Positions 26,402-35,609 are shown, counted from the first letter of the stretch. The stretch is 64,000 bases of DNA from Sphingomonadales bacterium (GCA_016720115.1 JADJXT010000001.1:1178001-1242000); one strand, 5' to 3'. Numbers and translations are program-made. Notes: a model not told the origin generated them from the sequence alone.

Positions 26402-26979
26402 TTGATGCTGGCCAGTCCAAATTCCGTTTTGATATTGGGCGGAACGATCTTTACACTGTTCGGGAGCGCATCGCATGGAGCTATGCTAATCTAGCCTGCG
26501 CCCACGCGGCGCTTTCAGATGGCCGGATCAAACATAACCGTGTGGACTGGATGATTCGTGCAAAGCTGTTTCGTGGATTACGTGAAGGCACGATGCGAAT
26601 GGGAAGTCTGTTCGATGATGAGCGGGCGCAGCTTATCGAAATGCCAGTCTGCGCTTATTGCGGGGTAGAAGGATCTCTTTCAATTGACCATCTGATTCCG
26701 CGTGTTTCTGGCGGAAGCCATGCTCAGCATAACCTCTTGCGGGCCTGTCGCTCGTGTAACAGCAGCAAGGGTAAGCGCGATCTGCTTGTCTGGTATGCAA
26801 GTCGAGGAAAATTCCCACCAATCTTATTGTTGCGACGCTATCTGAAGATACTTGCCCTGTATTGCGAGGAAAACGACCTTCTTTCTCTATCAGCGGATGA
26901 TGCTACTTCACTAGATTTGCCGTTCGATTTGCGGTTACTTCCCGGCAAATTCCCTCCACTCGCCAATCTTCGGCTATGA
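26398..26979 (+). CDS. HNH endonuclease coupled to hicB
   Basis: A 193-residue protein starting at a GTG that overlaps the hicB stop (GTGA). The HNH module is CAYCGVEGSLSIDHLIPRVS then GGSHAQHNLLRACRSCNSSK: two CxxC zinc pairs around the DH and N catalytic residues (about 85-125). The N-terminal half (RIAWSYANLACAHAAL) is helical and unassigned. Codon use is more AT-rich than neighbouring core genes, consistent with transfer. It may be a defence or mobile nuclease, or the effector now linked to HicB. Confidence 0.85.
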   Translation: MIDAGQSKFRFDIGRNDLYTVRERIAWSYANLACAHAALSDGRIKHNRVDWMIRAKLFRGLREGTMRMGSLFDDERAQLIEMPVCAYCGVEGSLSIDHLIPRVSGGSHAQHNLLRACRSCNSSKGKRDLLVWYASRGKFPPILLLRRYLKILALYCEENDLLSLSADDATSLDLPFDLRLLPGKFPPLANLRL

Positions 26980-26990
26980 CAGTTGTTTGG

Positions 26991-27048
26991 GCAATTCCGG
27001 GGACACAATACCGGGTAATTCCGGGGCAATTCCGGGGTCACAATACCA
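26991..27048. repeat. Family-2 direct repeats (GACACAATAC type)
   Basis: Two near-identical 22-mers, GCAATTCCGGGGACACAATACC at 26991-27012 and 27027-27048 (one mismatch), with the partial unit GGTAATTCCGGGG between. The motif AATTxCGGGGACACAATAC recurs at 59015-59058 and 59366-59435. It closes the right end of the hicB-HNH segment. Confidence 0.8.
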
Positions 27049-27049
27049 A

Positions 27050-27718
27050 TTAGCCGTTAGCTGGCACCAGCTTCTCTACCAACCGCTTCAATTCCCCTGC
27101 GGTGGTGTGCCCTGCTACGACTTCGTGATAGCCGATGCCCGCCTTGCGCAGCGCTTCCTTTTTTACGGCATCGCGCGCGGCGGCGGCACCTCCTGCCTGG
27201 TGGTGGCCGGTGCCCTGATATTCGATGGCATGGACGACGCGGGCGTCGGGGTCCATCAGCGCGAAATCGACGCGTTTCGAATTGACCGCCCAATAGGCGT
27301 CCTTGTCGGGGCTTGCGAGGAACTCGCCCAGCGATACCTGTGCCATCACCTGCCAGCCGGGATTACGCGCGATCACGGCGGCGTCGAGTGCCTTGAACAG
27401 ATTGGCTTCGGGCCGGTTGAGCAACGGGCGGGCGCTGAATTTTGCTTCCATCACACAGGCGAGCTGGTCGGTTGCGCTGGTTTTCGTCTTGGCGGCATCG
27501 GCCAGCCCATCCTTTATCAACCGCACCGGCTTATCGCCGCGTTTGCCTGCATTGCGCCCCTGCCAATAGGCGCGACGCTGGGCGCGCTTTTGCCCCTCCA
27601 CAAGCCGCTCGACGGCAATGCCCATCACGGCACCGACAGCAAGCACGGACATCAAGAGGAAAGGCCGGTCAATCAAGGCGAGCAATTCAGGCGGCACAGG
27701 GGCATTTATGCAGAACAA
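27050..27718 (-). CDS. Membrane-anchored DUF2726 protein
   Basis: A protein of about 222 residues: one N-terminal hydrophobic helix (FLLMSVLAVGAVMGIAV) and a DUF2726 domain (about 85-215) with VDFALMD and VVHAIEYQG, an arrangement like the D and E-x-x motifs of PD-(D/E)xK nuclease folds. The start is uncertain: the frame opens at a TTG at 27718 and a GTG seven codons later is possible. Function unknown; DUF2726 is often found with DNA-processing or accessory genes. Confidence 0.75.
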   Translation of the reverse strand: MFCINAPVPPELLALIDRPFLLMSVLAVGAVMGIAVERLVEGQKRAQRRAYWQGRNAGKRGDKPVRLIKDGLADAAKTKTSATDQLACVMEAKFSARPLLNRPEANLFKALDAAVIARNPGWQVMAQVSLGEFLASPDKDAYWAVNSKRVDFALMDPDARVVHAIEYQGTGHHQAGGAAAARDAVKKEALRKAGIGYHEVVAGHTTAGELKRLVEKLVPANG

Positions 27719-27796
27719 TCATAAACAAATTGTCAAAAGATCGATTTCCCCATTCGCCGCGTGACATTCCCCTTCATGCCTTTAGGACAGGGCGAT

Positions 27797-28105
27797 ATGA
27801 GCCATCCTGCAAAGTCCCCCCGTCGTCCGCGCCCCAACCATTTCACCATTGCGATGGACGCCTGGGCGCTCGCCGCTGAATCGGGCATGGTGATCGCGAT
27901 GCGGATGGGGGCGCTGGCCCTGGGCGGCCCGGCAGCGGTTAAAGAGGCGGAACGGATGGTTTCGGAAAAGGTGGCGGCCAATATGGCGCTGGGCTTTGAC
28001 CTGATGACCGGAAAGCTGGGCACCAGCCCCGATCAGATACTCAGCGGCTCCATCGCCCATTATTCGCGCCGCGTTCGCCGCAATCGCGAACGGCTGACCA
28101 AATGA
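27797..28105 (+). CDS. Hypothetical small protein
   Basis: A 102-residue protein starting MSHPAKSPRRPRPNHFTIAM after AGGACAGGGCG. The centre is an alanine/methionine-rich helix (WALAAESGMVIAMRMGALALGG) and the end is basic (RRVRRNRERLTK). The pattern is reminiscent of phasin-like granule proteins, but I cannot assign it. Monocistronic, before the MFS gene. Confidence 0.6.
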   Translation: MSHPAKSPRRPRPNHFTIAMDAWALAAESGMVIAMRMGALALGGPAAVKEAERMVSEKVAANMALGFDLMTGKLGTSPDQILSGSIAHYSRRVRRNRERLTK

Positions 28106-28200
28106 TGAAAGCGGCTTCATCGGCATAGCGCCGATAAAATCGGTTGGCATCGCCCCTTCGCTCACCCATGGTGGCGCAACGGAAAAAGGAGAGAGAGCCG

Positions 28201-29514
28201 ATGTCTGCCAATAGTTTAGAGGCTGTGGAAGAAACTACGGACCGGGATTCCGCGTCCCGATGGGGGCTGCTCGTGCTGCTTACCATCATCAACATACTTA
28301 ATTTCGTCGATCGCCAGCTGCTGCCGAGCTTTGCCAATTTCATCAAGCCCGAGCTGGGATTGACCGATACCCAATATGGCCTTTTGACCGGGCTGTTCTT
28401 CATCATTTTCTATGCGGTTGCCGGGCTGTTCATGGGGATGCTGGCAGACCGGATGCACCGGGGGAAACTGATCGCGGCGGCGATTGCATTGTGGAGCCTG
28501 CTGACTGCGGCAAGCGGCGCGGCGCGCGGCTTTGTCTCGATGGCACTGCCCCGCGCGCTGATCGGCGTCGGGGAATCGGCGCTGACCCCGGCGGCAACAT
28601 CGTTGCTGGCTGACCGGTTCCGCCCCTCGCAACTGGGCATCGCGGCGTCGCTTTATTATCTGGGCGTGCCGGTGGGGGCAGGGCTCAGCCTGCTGGTCGC
28701 AGGCTATCTGGGGCCGACGATCGGCTGGCGCAACTGCTTCTACCTGCTGGGCGGTGTAGGGATGCTGTTTGCCGTTGCGATGCTGTTCGCGCGCGATCCG
28801 CGCGGGCCGCAACAACAGGTTCATGAACATGGCCCCGGCTGGCGCGGGCATGCGAAGCTGCTGGGCTCGGCGCTCAGGCAATCGCCTGCCTTGTGCATGA
28901 TCATCGGCGGTGGGGTGGCGCTGCACATCGCGGTGGGGGCAGCGGCCTTCGACCAGATCTGGTTTGTCGAGGAACGCGGTTTTGACCGTGCCGAAATCGC
29001 CAAGCTCACCGGCTATATCACCGTGGTCGCCGGAATCGCCGGAAACCTGTTCGGCGGGTTTGCGGGCGATTGGTGGTACAGGCACCGGGCATCGGGCCGG
29101 GTGATGCTGCTGTTCTGGATGTTCCTGATCGTTGGGCCTTTTTCAGTCATCTTCCGCATTGTTCCGGCGGATTCGGTGCTGTTCGTGCCGGGTATCGGCG
29201 TCGGCATTTTCATCCTGTGCGCCTATTATGGCCCCTCGGTTTCGACCATTCAGGAACTCTCCCCGGCATCGGCGCGCGCCACCGTGATTGCGTTCAACCT
29301 GTTGTGCCTCAACGCCATCGGCCTTGGCATAGGGATTACCGGCACGGGCCTGCTGATCGATATGTTTCGCAATGCGGGAAGTGCGGAGCCCTATACCCAT
29401 GCGGCGCTGACGATGTCGGTGGTTTCACTGCTGGCTTTACCCGCCTTCTTCATGGCCGGGCGCTGGTATCACCGCGACAAGGCAAGGCTGAACGGCGGGC
29501 CGCTTCGCGCTTGA
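28201..29514 (+). CDS. MFS transporter (spinster-like)
   Basis: Inner-membrane major-facilitator carrier, 437 residues, about 12 helices. Landmarks are FVDRQLLPSF in helix 1, the loop motif GMLADRMHRGKL between helices 2 and 3, and GVGESALTPAATSLLADRF. The ATG at 28201 follows AAGGAGAGAGAG. It is followed by an amidase gene 17 bases downstream, suggesting the pair imports and hydrolyses an amide or peptide-like compound. Substrate unknown. Confidence 0.9.
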   Translation: MSANSLEAVEETTDRDSASRWGLLVLLTIINILNFVDRQLLPSFANFIKPELGLTDTQYGLLTGLFFIIFYAVAGLFMGMLADRMHRGKLIAAAIALWSLLTAASGAARGFVSMALPRALIGVGESALTPAATSLLADRFRPSQLGIAASLYYLGVPVGAGLSLLVAGYLGPTIGWRNCFYLLGGVGMLFAVAMLFARDPRGPQQQVHEHGPGWRGHAKLLGSALRQSPALCMIIGGGVALHIAVGAAAFDQIWFVEERGFDRAEIAKLTGYITVVAGIAGNLFGGFAGDWWYRHRASGRVMLLFWMFLIVGPFSVIFRIVPADSVLFVPGIGVGIFILCAYYGPSVSTIQELSPASARATVIAFNLLCLNAIGLGIGITGTGLLIDMFRNAGSAEPYTHAALTMSVVSLLALPAFFMAGRWYHRDKARLNGGPLRA

Positions 29515-29531
29515 TTGAGGGGGGAGAGGGC

Positions 29532-30872
29532 ATGGCATTTCCGAAATTGCACAGTGAACCAACCGCAATCGAACTTGCGGGGCAAATCGCGCGCGGGGAA
29601 CTGTCGGCTGTCGAGGCGACCGAGGCCGCCATTGCGCGGATCGAGGCGCTCGACGGGCCGATCAACGCCGTGGTCGTTCGCGATTTCGGCCGCGCGCGTG
29701 ATCAGGCACGGCTGTGCGACAGGGCACGGGCGGCAGGGCAGGCGGGGCCGCTGAATGGCGTGCCGATGACGGTCAAGGAAAGCTATGACATCGCCGGCCT
29801 CAAAACCACATGGGGCTTTGAATTTGCGCGCGATTTCGTGGCGGATGAGGATGCCCATGCGGTCAAGCGACTGAAGCAAGCAGGCGCGGTGATATTGGGC
29901 AAGACCAACGTGCCGGTCGCGCTGGCCGATCTGCAATCGGTGAACCCGATCCATGGCCGCACCAACAACCCGCACGATCTTTCGCGCGTGCCCGGCGGGT
30001 CTTCGGGCGGAGGTGCAGCGGCGCTGGCATCGGGGATGGTGCCGCTCGAATTCGGGTCGGACATTGGCGGGTCGATCCGCACGCCCTGCCATTTCTGCGG
30101 GGTGACGGGGCTGAAGCCGACCTATGGCGCGATCCCCTTTGACGGGCATTATTTTCCGGGGATGAAAGGCGCGCCGACGGTGATGGCGATGACAGGGCCT
30201 ATGGCGCGCAGCGCGGCGGACCTTGCGCTCGCGCTCGACCTCACCAGCACGCTGCCCTTGCCGCGCGCACGCGCCGGTGGGCTGAAGGGCGCGCGCATCC
30301 TCCTCATCGAAAGCCATCCGGTGGCCGATCTTGACGGGGCGGTGGCTGCGGCATTGCGCGCGGCGGCGGACAAGGCAGCCGATGCGGGTGCGATCATCGA
30401 GCATCGCAGCGACCTGCTGCCCGATCTGGAGGCGATGCACGCCAATTATATGAAGCTGCTCAATATCGCCCTTGCAGTCCGCCAGCCGCAATCGGGCGAC
30501 CGGCCGGAACTGGCTGCGCGCGACTGGCTCACACTGCTCGACAAGCAGGCGGACCGGATGCGCGAATGGCAGGCGTTGTTCGGCGAATATGACGCGATCT
30601 TCGCGCCGGTATTCGGCACCACCGCCTTTCCCCACAGCGACGATCCCGATTGGCGCAAGCGCAGCCTGACGCTCAACGGCCAGCCTTCGCCGTTCCACAC
30701 GCAGATCGCGTGGATCGCGCTGGCCACCTATCCCGGCCTGCCTTCGGTATCGGTGCCCGTGGGCGGGCATGAGGGCCTGCCTATCGGCATCCAGGTGATC
30801 GCCCCGCATTGGCAGGATCACACCGCTGTCGCGCTGTCGGGAGAGATTGGCAGGCTTTGCGGGACGCAGTGA
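29532..30872 (+). CDS. Amidase-signature family hydrolase
   Basis: A 446-residue amidase with the Ser-cisSer-Lys triad visible: Lys82 in TVKES, Ser in PGGSSGGGAAAL (about 157-158) and Ser181 in DIGGSIR. It hydrolyses C-N bonds in small amides or aryl-acyl compounds. It is not GatA, since no gatB/gatC is near and the C-terminal region is short. In an operon with the MFS carrier. Start preceded by GGGGAGAGGG. Confidence 0.9.
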   Translation: MAFPKLHSEPTAIELAGQIARGELSAVEATEAAIARIEALDGPINAVVVRDFGRARDQARLCDRARAAGQAGPLNGVPMTVKESYDIAGLKTTWGFEFARDFVADEDAHAVKRLKQAGAVILGKTNVPVALADLQSVNPIHGRTNNPHDLSRVPGGSSGGGAAALASGMVPLEFGSDIGGSIRTPCHFCGVTGLKPTYGAIPFDGHYFPGMKGAPTVMAMTGPMARSAADLALALDLTSTLPLPRARAGGLKGARILLIESHPVADLDGAVAAALRAAADKAADAGAIIEHRSDLLPDLEAMHANYMKLLNIALAVRQPQSGDRPELAARDWLTLLDKQADRMREWQALFGEYDAIFAPVFGTTAFPHSDDPDWRKRSLTLNGQPSPFHTQIAWIALATYPGLPSVSVPVGGHEGLPIGIQVIAPHWQDHTAVALSGEIGRLCGTQ

Positions 30873-30889
30873 GGGTGGCAGGATGAACT

Positions 30890-31501
30890 TTAACCACCCC
30901 AGGGCGGGGGCGCGACGAGGGTGGTGGCCAGATCGAATTCGACGCGGAAATGGCGCGCATTTGCGCCGGTGCGGCGTAGGACATAGGCAAAGCGGGGGGT
31001 GGCTGCGCCCTTCTCGCTGATCTCCACCTCCCAGACATTGGTGACCGAAACGTCGCGACCTTCGCGGCGGAACAGCGCTATGCTTTCGGCATCGACCGGG
31101 AAGGCTTGCACGGTCGCGCTGCCGGGGCTGGCGGTATCGCCGCCATATTGGGTCAGCCTGTCCTCGCTGCCATCTTCGTGCCGGTGATCATGTTTCAGCC
31201 GCAGGCCGGTGGCGGTGCGGGTGATGACCCAGGTGCGCGAACGATCCCATTCGCCGCCCGCATCTTTCGGCCCGACATGGAAGGGGATGCGGATTTCATT
31301 CGCGCTGCAATGGCGCACATGCATCATCAGCGGACGCCCTTTGAAATCGGCATCGACGGCTTCGTCGCTGGCGAGTGTGCCGGGGAAGGCCTTGCCGCAA
31401 TGCGCGTTGAGATTGGCCCAGAAAGCGTCCTGCGGACTGGCGGGCGACGTGGTGGCGCAGGCCGAAAGCGCAAGCGCGGTGAGCAGGGCAAGCCGTCGCA
31501 T
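30890..31501 (-). CDS. Hypothetical lipoprotein
   Basis: 203 residues with a lipoprotein signal (MRRLALLTALALSAC, Cys15). The mature part contains two further cysteines (AHCGKAF, RHCSANEIRI) that may pair, and beta-rich stretches such as TWVITRTATGLRLKHDHRHE. The acidic/His-rich segment HDHRHEDGSED is notable. Its ATG overlaps the stop of the PhnA-like gene (TGATG), so the two are co-translated. Family not recognised. Confidence 0.7.
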   Translation of the reverse strand: MRRLALLTALALSACATTSPASPQDAFWANLNAHCGKAFPGTLASDEAVDADFKGRPLMMHVRHCSANEIRIPFHVGPKDAGGEWDRSRTWVITRTATGLRLKHDHRHEDGSEDRLTQYGGDTASPGSATVQAFPVDAESIALFRREGRDVSVTNVWEVEISEKGAATPRFAYVLRRTGANARHFRVEFDLATTLVAPPPWGG

Positions 31502-31803
31502 CAGCGTTTCCGCACAAATTCGGCGCGCAGCACCAGGCCCTTGATGCCGGGATATTTGCAGTCGATTTCCTGCGCGTCGCCGGTCAGGCGGATTGAGGGG
31601 ATTACCGTGCCTTGCTTCAGCGTCTGCCCCGCGCCCTTGACCGTCAGATCCTTGATCAGCGTCACGGCATCGCCATCGGCAAGCAGGTTGCCCACGGCAT
31701 CGCGCACCTCGACCCTATCGGCTGCGGCCTGTTTGGCGGCCAGTTCAGAGGCTGGCAGCCATTCACCGCTTTCCTCATCATAAACATAATCTTCGTCGGA
31801 CAT
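31501..31803 (-). CDS. PhnA-like protein lacking the zinc ribbon
   Basis: A 100-residue protein whose C-terminal 60 residues match the PhnA/YjdM core (DAVGNLLADGDAVTLIKDL, then VKGAGQTLKQGTVI and GLVLRAEFVRK). The N-terminal zinc ribbon with four cysteines seen in PhnA is replaced by an acidic stretch (MSDEDYVYDEESGEWLPAS). The start follows AGGAAAGGGGCG; a longer in-frame version to 32220 would overlap a divergent gene. Despite the PhnA name, a role in phosphonate use is not supported by context. Confidence 0.75.
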   Translation of the reverse strand: MSDEDYVYDEESGEWLPASELAAKQAAADRVEVRDAVGNLLADGDAVTLIKDLTVKGAGQTLKQGTVIPSIRLTGDAQEIDCKYPGIKGLVLRAEFVRKR

Positions 31804-31890
31804 TTTCGCCCCTTTCCTGCGCGTGCTGTGCGCCCTGGGCGGGTGATTTGCAAGCTTGCCGTGCATTGCTCTCACAGCTAACGGCAGGGC

Positions 31891-32727
31891 ATGAAACTCT
31901 TGGTAAAGTTCGGACTCGCGTGGGCGGGGGCATCGCTGATTTGCGCTGTCCCGGCGCTTGCCAATCCCGAACTGGAGGTTGCCGATCGCGGTACGGTGCC
32001 AACCTGCAGCGTCACCGATGCGCTGCCTGCCGACATGGCAAAGCGCGCGGGTGAACTGGGATATGTGCGCGAAGAGTTGATGCCTTCGACCGTCACCACG
32101 CCGCAATTTCGTGGGCGGCTGCGCTGTGCGCGCACGCTTGATGGCTTTGGGCGGACAATCGGCATCGCGCTGGTCGAGGATTTCGTGCTCGAAGGTGAAA
32201 AGGTTCGTGCGCTTTATCAAGGTGATACCATCGTCTTTTCGCTTTCGGGATTAACTCCGGCGGCAACCTATCCGACGCGCAAGGGTGAGGTTCGCTGTTA
32301 CCGCAGCGGCGCGGCTGCCGTTGTTCAGTGCACCACCGGTTTCGGCCCCGAAGGTGCTAGCATGCTGGTGCTGCAAAACCAGAATGAGGACTATCTGCTC
32401 GGCCTGTCGGTCAGCGCGTCGGATTGGCCCGATCATCAGGGCAGGCCGACCGCTCCCTTGCAATTTCGCGCGGGCGAAAATGCGCCGGTTACTGTCGACT
32501 GGGTGAACCAGTCGCTTTCCGATGCGCAGGATGTCAGCGCCTGGACCGCGATCTTTGAGGGCAAGGCCTATACCGATGCGTTGCTGCAGCAGAAAGGGCC
32601 GGTGCCGATCGAGATCGAAACAAGGCTGGCGAATGACCAGCCGGTCAAGCAGGCATTCGATTTTGCCGAGATGATCGCGCTCTATCGCGCAATGGCGGCG
32701 CTGACCCGCGAAATGCCGGTGCGCTGA
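31891..32727 (+). CDS. Hypothetical secreted protein
   Basis: 278 residues with a signal peptide (MKLLVKFGLAWAGASLICAV, cleavage after PALA). The mature part has paired cysteines (TCSVTD, RLRCART, VRCYRS, VQCTTGFG) and no recognisable catalytic motif. It probably folds in the periplasm. It is divergent from the PhnA-like gene. No family recognised. Confidence 0.65.
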   Translation: MKLLVKFGLAWAGASLICAVPALANPELEVADRGTVPTCSVTDALPADMAKRAGELGYVREELMPSTVTTPQFRGRLRCARTLDGFGRTIGIALVEDFVLEGEKVRALYQGDTIVFSLSGLTPAATYPTRKGEVRCYRSGAAAVVQCTTGFGPEGASMLVLQNQNEDYLLGLSVSASDWPDHQGRPTAPLQFRAGENAPVTVDWVNQSLSDAQDVSAWTAIFEGKAYTDALLQQKGPVPIEIETRLANDQPVKQAFDFAEMIALYRAMAALTREMPVR

Positions 32728-32854
32728 TCGGCGGCCCAGCCGATTTGATGCAGGGCAAATTTCCTGCGCACGAAAATGGTAAGCACACTTGTAATGGCCG
32801 AACGTCTGCGTATCGTCGCGACGGGTGGTTCCACAACAAGCGAGAAGCAAATTC

Positions 32855-34075
32855 ATGTCCGACGAAGAACAGCCGCTGCCAACAGGTTACCAGCTTTCGG
32901 CGCTTGACCCGACCTATCGTGAAACGCCCTGGGTGCCGCTCGACCGGCTGCGCGCGGCGGACCCGGTGCACCATGACCAACAGCTTGGCCGCTACTTTCT
33001 GACACGGGGTCGGGAAGTTTCGGAGCTGATCAAGAATCGCGAACTCAACGCCGATCCGCGCAAGGCCAATGAGGGCAGTTTTTCAAAAACGCTTTACGGC
33101 GAAAACAGCAAGGAATTGTCGATCCTGATGCTCGACGATCCCGAGCACAAGCGGCAGCGCACGCTGGTGATGAAAGCGTTCAACAAGCGTTCGGTCGAGA
33201 CGCTGCTGCCGAGGATAGAGGAAATCGCCAGGGGCCTTGCCGACGATATCGCAGCCGAGGAGGACGAGTTCGATTTCGTCGCGCTGTTCGGATCGCCGCT
33301 GCCGACCACGGTGATGGCCGAATTGCTGGGCATCAACCCCGCCGACCGCAAGGATTTTCGCCGCTGGTCGCTGGGCTGCATGCAGGCGCTCAATCCATTC
33401 CGCACGCCGGAGCAGACCGCGCTGTACGAGGAATCGACAACGGTGCTGGCCGACTATCTGGCGCGCGAGGTCGATATCCGGCGCTCACGCCCCAGCGAGG
33501 ATCTGATAACCCGGCTCGCGCTGGTCGAGGAAGATGGCGACACGCTGACGACGCGCGATATCGTGCTGCTGATCCGGCTGCTGCTGATCGCGGGCAATTC
33601 GACCACCACCGATATGCTGGGCGCGGGCGTGGTGCAATTGCTCAAGCATCCCGACCAGCTCGCCAAATTCCGCGCGCGGCCCGATCTGCACGACAATGCG
33701 ATGGACGAGATATTGCGCGTCGAACCGCCGGTGTCGCAGGTGCTGCGCAGCGCGCATCAGGATTTGCAGGTGGCCGACAAGACGATCAAGCAGGGCGATA
33801 CGATCCACATGTCGCTGTTCGGCGTGCATTACGATCCTGAAATGAACCCCGATCCGCAGACCTTCGATATCGAACGCAAGGCTATCCAGCATTTTGCCTT
33901 TGGTGGCGGCGCGCATTACTGCCTCGGCGCGGGGCTGGGCAAGGCGCAGGCGAAGATCGCGCTGCCGATGCTGTTCAACCGCTTCCCCAACCTCGCCTTT
34001 GCACCGGGGCGCGAGGTGAAGCACAAGGTCGCCCCCGCCTTCAACGGCTATGGCGAAGTATGGCTGGTGAAGTGA
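32855..34075 (+). CDS. Cytochrome P450
   Basis: Haem monooxygenase of 406 residues. The haem loop FAFGGGAHYCLGAGLG carries the thiolate ligand Cys356. The ExxR helix is DEILRVEPPV and the I-helix is LLLIAGNSTTTD, which has N-S in place of the usual acid-alcohol pair positions. ATG at 32855 chosen for family length. No ferredoxin or reductase gene is adjacent, so redox partners must be elsewhere. Substrate not predictable. Confidence 0.92.
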   Translation: MSDEEQPLPTGYQLSALDPTYRETPWVPLDRLRAADPVHHDQQLGRYFLTRGREVSELIKNRELNADPRKANEGSFSKTLYGENSKELSILMLDDPEHKRQRTLVMKAFNKRSVETLLPRIEEIARGLADDIAAEEDEFDFVALFGSPLPTTVMAELLGINPADRKDFRRWSLGCMQALNPFRTPEQTALYEESTTVLADYLAREVDIRRSRPSEDLITRLALVEEDGDTLTTRDIVLLIRLLLIAGNSTTTDMLGAGVVQLLKHPDQLAKFRARPDLHDNAMDEILRVEPPVSQVLRSAHQDLQVADKTIKQGDTIHMSLFGVHYDPEMNPDPQTFDIERKAIQHFAFGGGAHYCLGAGLGKAQAKIALPMLFNRFPNLAFAPGREVKHKVAPAFNGYGEVWLVK

Positions 34076-34076
34076 G

Positions 34077-34883
34077 TTATTTCTTCGGTGGCCAGGGAAA
34101 AAACCCCGACGTCCGCTCGATATAGGCGGCATAATCGGGGCGGTTCTTTTTCAGGCTTTTTTCGAGCAACGGCTTGCCCGACCATCTGGTCAAGGTGAAG
34201 GTCAGGAAGATGGGGCCGACGATGCTGATCCAGCCAGCAGGCCCGGTTTCGGCGGCGATCAGCCAGATGCCCCACCAGGTGCAGGCATCGCCGAAATAAT
34301 TGGGGTGGCGGGTGTAGCGCCAGAGCCCGGTGTCGAGCACCTTGCCCTTGTTCGCCGGATTGGCGCGAAAGGCCTTCAACTGCGCATCGCCCACGGTTTC
34401 GAAGAGGATGCCGACAAGCGCGATCGCCGCGCCCGTCGATGCGACCGGCCCCATGATGGCGCGCCCGCCCTCGCTCGCCCAGATGCCGAGCTGCGCGGGC
34501 AGCGCGGTAATGAACAGCAAAGGCGCCTGCGTCAGGAATACCAGCAGCAATGCGGTCTTTGCCCAGCTCCAGCCCTTGCTCTCCATTGCATGGCCGATGA
34601 TCTTCTTGTAGCGCGGGTCTTCGCCCTCGCGCCGCCAGCGGGTGACGAGGTGGGCGGCAAGGCGCACGCCCCAAATGGAGGTCAACGCCAGCAGCACATC
34701 GGCGCGGCGGCCAGTGCCGTCAATCTGCAGCCAGCTTGCCCAGGCGAGGATGACCATCCCGAATGCCCAGAAGGCATCGATGAAGGATACGTCGCGAATT
34801 GTGACCGCATAGGCCCAGAGGAGCAGGATCGCGACCATCAGCGCCGCAAGATTGATGCCCAGCATCGTCAGCGCATCGCTCAT
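34077..34883 (-). CDS. DUF1295 (steroid 5-alpha-reductase-like) membrane protein
   Basis: A 268-residue integral membrane protein with about six to seven helices and the C-terminal NADPH-type signature GLWRYTRHPNYFGDACTWWG followed by TRWSGKPLLEKSLKKNRPDY, as in the DUF1295/isoprenylcysteine methyltransferase-like superfamily. Its ATG overlaps the stop of the acyltransferase gene (ATGA), so the two work from one transcript, probably in lipid or sterol-like metabolism (inferred). Two bases from the convergent P450 gene. Confidence 0.88.
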   Translation of the reverse strand: MSDALTMLGINLAALMVAILLLWAYAVTIRDVSFIDAFWAFGMVILAWASWLQIDGTGRRADVLLALTSIWGVRLAAHLVTRWRREGEDPRYKKIIGHAMESKGWSWAKTALLLVFLTQAPLLFITALPAQLGIWASEGGRAIMGPVASTGAAIALVGILFETVGDAQLKAFRANPANKGKVLDTGLWRYTRHPNYFGDACTWWGIWLIAAETGPAGWISIVGPIFLTFTLTRWSGKPLLEKSLKKNRPDYAAYIERTSGFFPWPPKK

Positions 34884-35485
34884 TCCGCATTCTCCCCGGC
34901 TATGCTCGCCATCTTTTTGCCCGGATGCCTGGGCGTAACCTTGGCATAGATTTCGGCGAGTTTTGCCATGTCGGCCTGATAATCGCCGGTCGGCCAGATC
35001 ATCGTAACGAGCCCGCCCGTCTTTTTCGCATAATCCATCGTTCCGATCACCAGCGGGATATTTGCGCCCATCGCGATATGATAGAATCCGGTCTTCCACT
35101 CGCGCACCGCGCCACGCGTGCCTTCGGGCGCGATGGTGAGCATGAATTCCTTGCGATTGGCAAATTCGTCGATCATCGCCTGCACATAATTGCCGCCCTT
35201 TTTCCGATCGACCGGAACCCCGCCCATATCGAGCATGAAGTTGCGCATCGGCCAGCGGAAAAGCGTGGTTTTGGCCATGAAGCGGGTCTGAATGCCAAGC
35301 GTCTGGGTCAGTCCGATATAATAGATAAAATCCCAGTTGGAGGTGTGCGGCGCAGCGATGATGATGAAGCGGCGCGGCTCGGGTATTTCGCCAAACGCCG
35401 TCCAACCCTGTCGCCGGTAAAACCACATGAGCAGCGCCCTGATGGCGCGCGACAACAGGCTGGGTTTGCGCGTTTCCAAAGCCAT
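34880..35485 (-). CDS. Lysophospholipid acyltransferase family protein
   Basis: A PlsC-type acyltransferase, 201 residues. The catalytic box is PHTSNWDF (H-x4-D), followed by GGVPVDRKKGGN and PEGTRG. Start MALETRKP at 35485 is favoured because GAAGGAGAG lies ten bases before it; MSQAEKE at 35518 is an alternative. It is divergent from a ketoacyl synthase gene, and both could act in acyl-chain metabolism. Confidence 0.88.
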   Translation of the reverse strand: MALETRKPSLLSRAIRALLMWFYRRQGWTAFGEIPEPRRFIIIAAPHTSNWDFIYYIGLTQTLGIQTRFMAKTTLFRWPMRNFMLDMGGVPVDRKKGGNYVQAMIDEFANRKEFMLTIAPEGTRGAVREWKTGFYHIAMGANIPLVIGTMDYAKKTGGLVTMIWPTGDYQADMAKLAEIYAKVTPRHPGKKMASIAGENAE

Positions 35486-35609
35486 GCGGCTTTTGCTCTC
35501 CTTCTCCGCCTGCGACATTGGACGGAGGGCACGGCAAAAGCAATTAGCTTGTTTCCGGCATATCGGGGCGCTAGTCGGCTGTAATAACAACACAGACAGC
35601 GGGATTGCC

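Noticed and set aside
31804..32220. Longer N-terminus for the PhnA-like gene
   Set aside because: It would overlap the divergent secreted-protein gene at 31891, and the ATG at 31803 has a strong ribosome site.
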